Positions 5,376 through 5,960 of a DNA stretch of 5,960 bases are shown one piece after another. A program made the position numbers and the translations under genes. Under the pieces are notes generated by a model. It worked only from the letters and a program-made list of their open reading frames with translations, ran no database searches and was not told the DNA's origin. Where the stretch lies: the NCBI GenBank assembly GCA_029571425.1, contig JAKPSR010000238.1, positions 1 through 5,960 of the forward strand. The letters run 5' to 3'. This DNA is from Spirochaetota bacterium. Its GTDB lineage: Bacteria; Spirochaetota; Spirochaetia; Treponematales; Treponemataceae. How positions within the stretch are numbered: the stretch's first letter is position 1; the number at the start of each line of letters is the position of its first letter.

Positions 5376-5381
5376 CCTCCT
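5376..5381 (-). promoter_or_regulatory. Shine-Dalgarno of aroC
   Basis: AGGAGG (minus strand 5381-5376) lies 4 bases before ATG 5371 and decides the start against the longer open frame from 5416. Confidence 0.75.
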
Positions 5382-5411
5382 CGCTCGACGCCGTCGCCGC
5401 GCCTCGTACCG

Positions 5412-5441
5412 AGCATAGCATCCGGGGCGCGGGGGATGCAA
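5412..5441 (-). promoter_or_regulatory. aroC promoter with operator-like dyad
   Basis: A -35 TTGCAT (5441-5436), an 18-base spacer ending in TGC (extended -10) and a -10 TATGCT (5417-5412) predict a start near 5405 and a leader of about 34 bases carrying AGGAGG. An inverted repeat GCATCC-N10-GGATGC (5418-5423 and 5434-5439) fills the spacer and overlaps the -35. This is the position of a repressor operator. The regulator is not in view. Confidence 0.55.
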
Positions 5442-5479
5442 GGGCGGCGAAAAGGAGGAAACTTCGCCCCTCATTGGCC

Positions 5480-5485
5480 GATAAT
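5480..5485 (+). promoter_or_regulatory. Possible -10 element of the divergent secreted-protein gene
   Basis: GATAAT (5 of 6 against TATAAT) lies exactly 6 bases before ATG 5492. No good -35 is found at the proper distance (GGAAAC at 17 bases). The only SD-like AGGAGG (5453-5458) is 33 bases from the ATG, too far to serve it. A leaderless start is possible but weakly supported. Confidence 0.3.
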
Positions 5486-5491
5486 TGAAGC

Positions 5492-5960
5492 ATGAAGAAC
5501 GTCGCGCCCGTTCAGGTCGTTCTCGGCCTGGCCTTTGCCTGCATCCTCATCCCGGCCGCCGCCCAAGCGCCAGTCGCCCAAGAGGCGCAAAGCGCCTCCA
5601 AGGCGCAAAGCGCCTCCGATCTTTCGATCGCCCCCGGCGACGTCCGCATCATCCAAACACCGCGCGGCGGCTATCTCCTTTTCGTGCGGAAGAAACCCGG
5701 CATCGGCTCGATCCTGCTAACGGAGACGACCAAGGACCCCGCGCTCAAGGCCGACAACTACGCGTACCGCGCGGGCGAGTACAACCCGATTAACGGCGAC
5801 GAGAAGCGAATGCTCGACGGCGCCTTCATCCCTCCCGAAAAGAAGATATGGAGCTTGATCGACTCGACGGGCGAGCCTGACCCGGAATTCGGCGAGGCCT
5901 TCCGCGTATGGGTTCCCTACGTCATCCTCTATGGCTACGACTGGTCGCGAAAGGGAGAGG
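5492..5960 (+). CDS. Secreted protein of unknown function (N-terminal part, runs off the window)
   Basis: The open frame from ATG 5492 reaches the window edge, with 156 residues visible. An in-frame TGA at 5486-5488 rules out an earlier start. Residues 1-26 are a Sec signal peptide (hydrophobic VVLGLAFACILIPAAAQA, cleavage around 24-26). There is no lipobox, since Cys17 sits inside the hydrophobic core. A low-complexity linker (27-42) holds a doubled A-Q-S-A-S. The folded part starts near 46 with APGDVRIIQTPRGGYLLFVRKKPG, then TETTKDP, DNYAYRAGEYNPINGDEKR (89-106) and VWVPYVILYGYDWSRKG (139-155). The dense, motif-like segments look like a conserved family, and I have a vague memory of similar treponemal hypothetical proteins, but I cannot name a function. 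The location is probably periplasmic. It is divergent from aroC and shares its 120-base intergenic region. Confidence 0.85.
   Translation, partial: MKNVAPVQVVLGLAFACILIPAAAQAPVAQEAQSASKAQSASDLSIAPGDVRIIQTPRGGYLLFVRKKPGIGSILLTETTKDPALKADNYAYRAGEYNPINGDEKRMLDGAFIPPEKKIWSLIDSTGEPDPEFGEAFRVWVPYVILYGYDWSRKGE
5582..5617 (+). repeat. Doubled 17-bp palindromic repeat in the signal-peptide-proximal linker
   Basis: AGGCGCAAAGCGCCTCC occurs at 5583-5599 and 5601-5617, an 18-bp period equal to six codons. Each copy is a hairpin with AGGCGC/GCGCCT arms and an AAA loop; the first extends to 7 bp with G5582. It encodes the repeated A-Q-S-A-S after the signal peptide. Confidence 0.85.

Noticed and set aside
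5372..5416. Upstream extension of aroC to an ATG at 5416
   Set aside because: The extra 15 residues are not family-like, the codons overlap the -10 element, and AGGAGG is placed for ATG 5371.

Overview
The window looks like a GC-rich bacterial chromosome segment. A spirochaete (Spirochaetota) is my best guess, from the styles of the uncharacterised proteins, the loose lipobox of the secreted repeat protein, and the hydrogenase-like/DRTGG module. An anaerobic Firmicute or another anaerobe cannot be excluded, because nothing here is a strict taxonomic marker. Apart from the last gene, everything lies on the minus strand. No mobile element, CRISPR array or phage gene was seen.

Layout, reading the minus strand from high to low coordinates. 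aroC (chorismate synthase, 5371-4259) starts behind a good sigma70-type promoter and a strong Shine-Dalgarno (SD). Its 3' end runs into three imperfect 19-bp tandem repeats that form nested palindromes. Next come three tightly packed small-sensor genes. They encode a DRTGG-domain protein (4179-3820), a GHKL/RsbW-type ATPase (3812-3390) and a [FeFe]-hydrogenase-like iron-sulfur protein (3393-2089). The hydrogenase-like protein keeps the four H-cluster cysteines but has serine where catalytic enzymes have the proton-shuttling cysteine. The folate enzyme 5-formyltetrahydrofolate cyclo-ligase (2092-1466) overlaps its end. An uncharacterised helical protein (1455-853) follows, with its SD overlapping the cyclo-ligase stop codon. 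A tRNA-Asn(GTT) (787-715) with its own near-consensus promoter and intrinsic terminator comes next. Last is the N-terminal part of a lipoprotein with InlB-B/Flg_new-like beta repeats (488 to the window edge). A divergent secreted protein of unknown function begins at 5492 on the plus strand and leaves the window.

How the genes fit together. The stretch 4179-853 is packed like one operon (two 4-base overlaps, gaps of 7 and 10 bases), and aroC may read into it. The DRTGG/ATPase/hydrogenase-like trio resembles known families that accompany [FeFe]-hydrogenases in anaerobes and are proposed to sense H2 or redox state. Here it sits between two housekeeping genes, with no catalytic hydrogenase subunits in view. 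The most interesting points are the altered hydrogenase active site, the apparent leaderless start of the DRTGG gene, the tandem palindromic repeats after aroC, and the operator-like dyad inside the aroC promoter.
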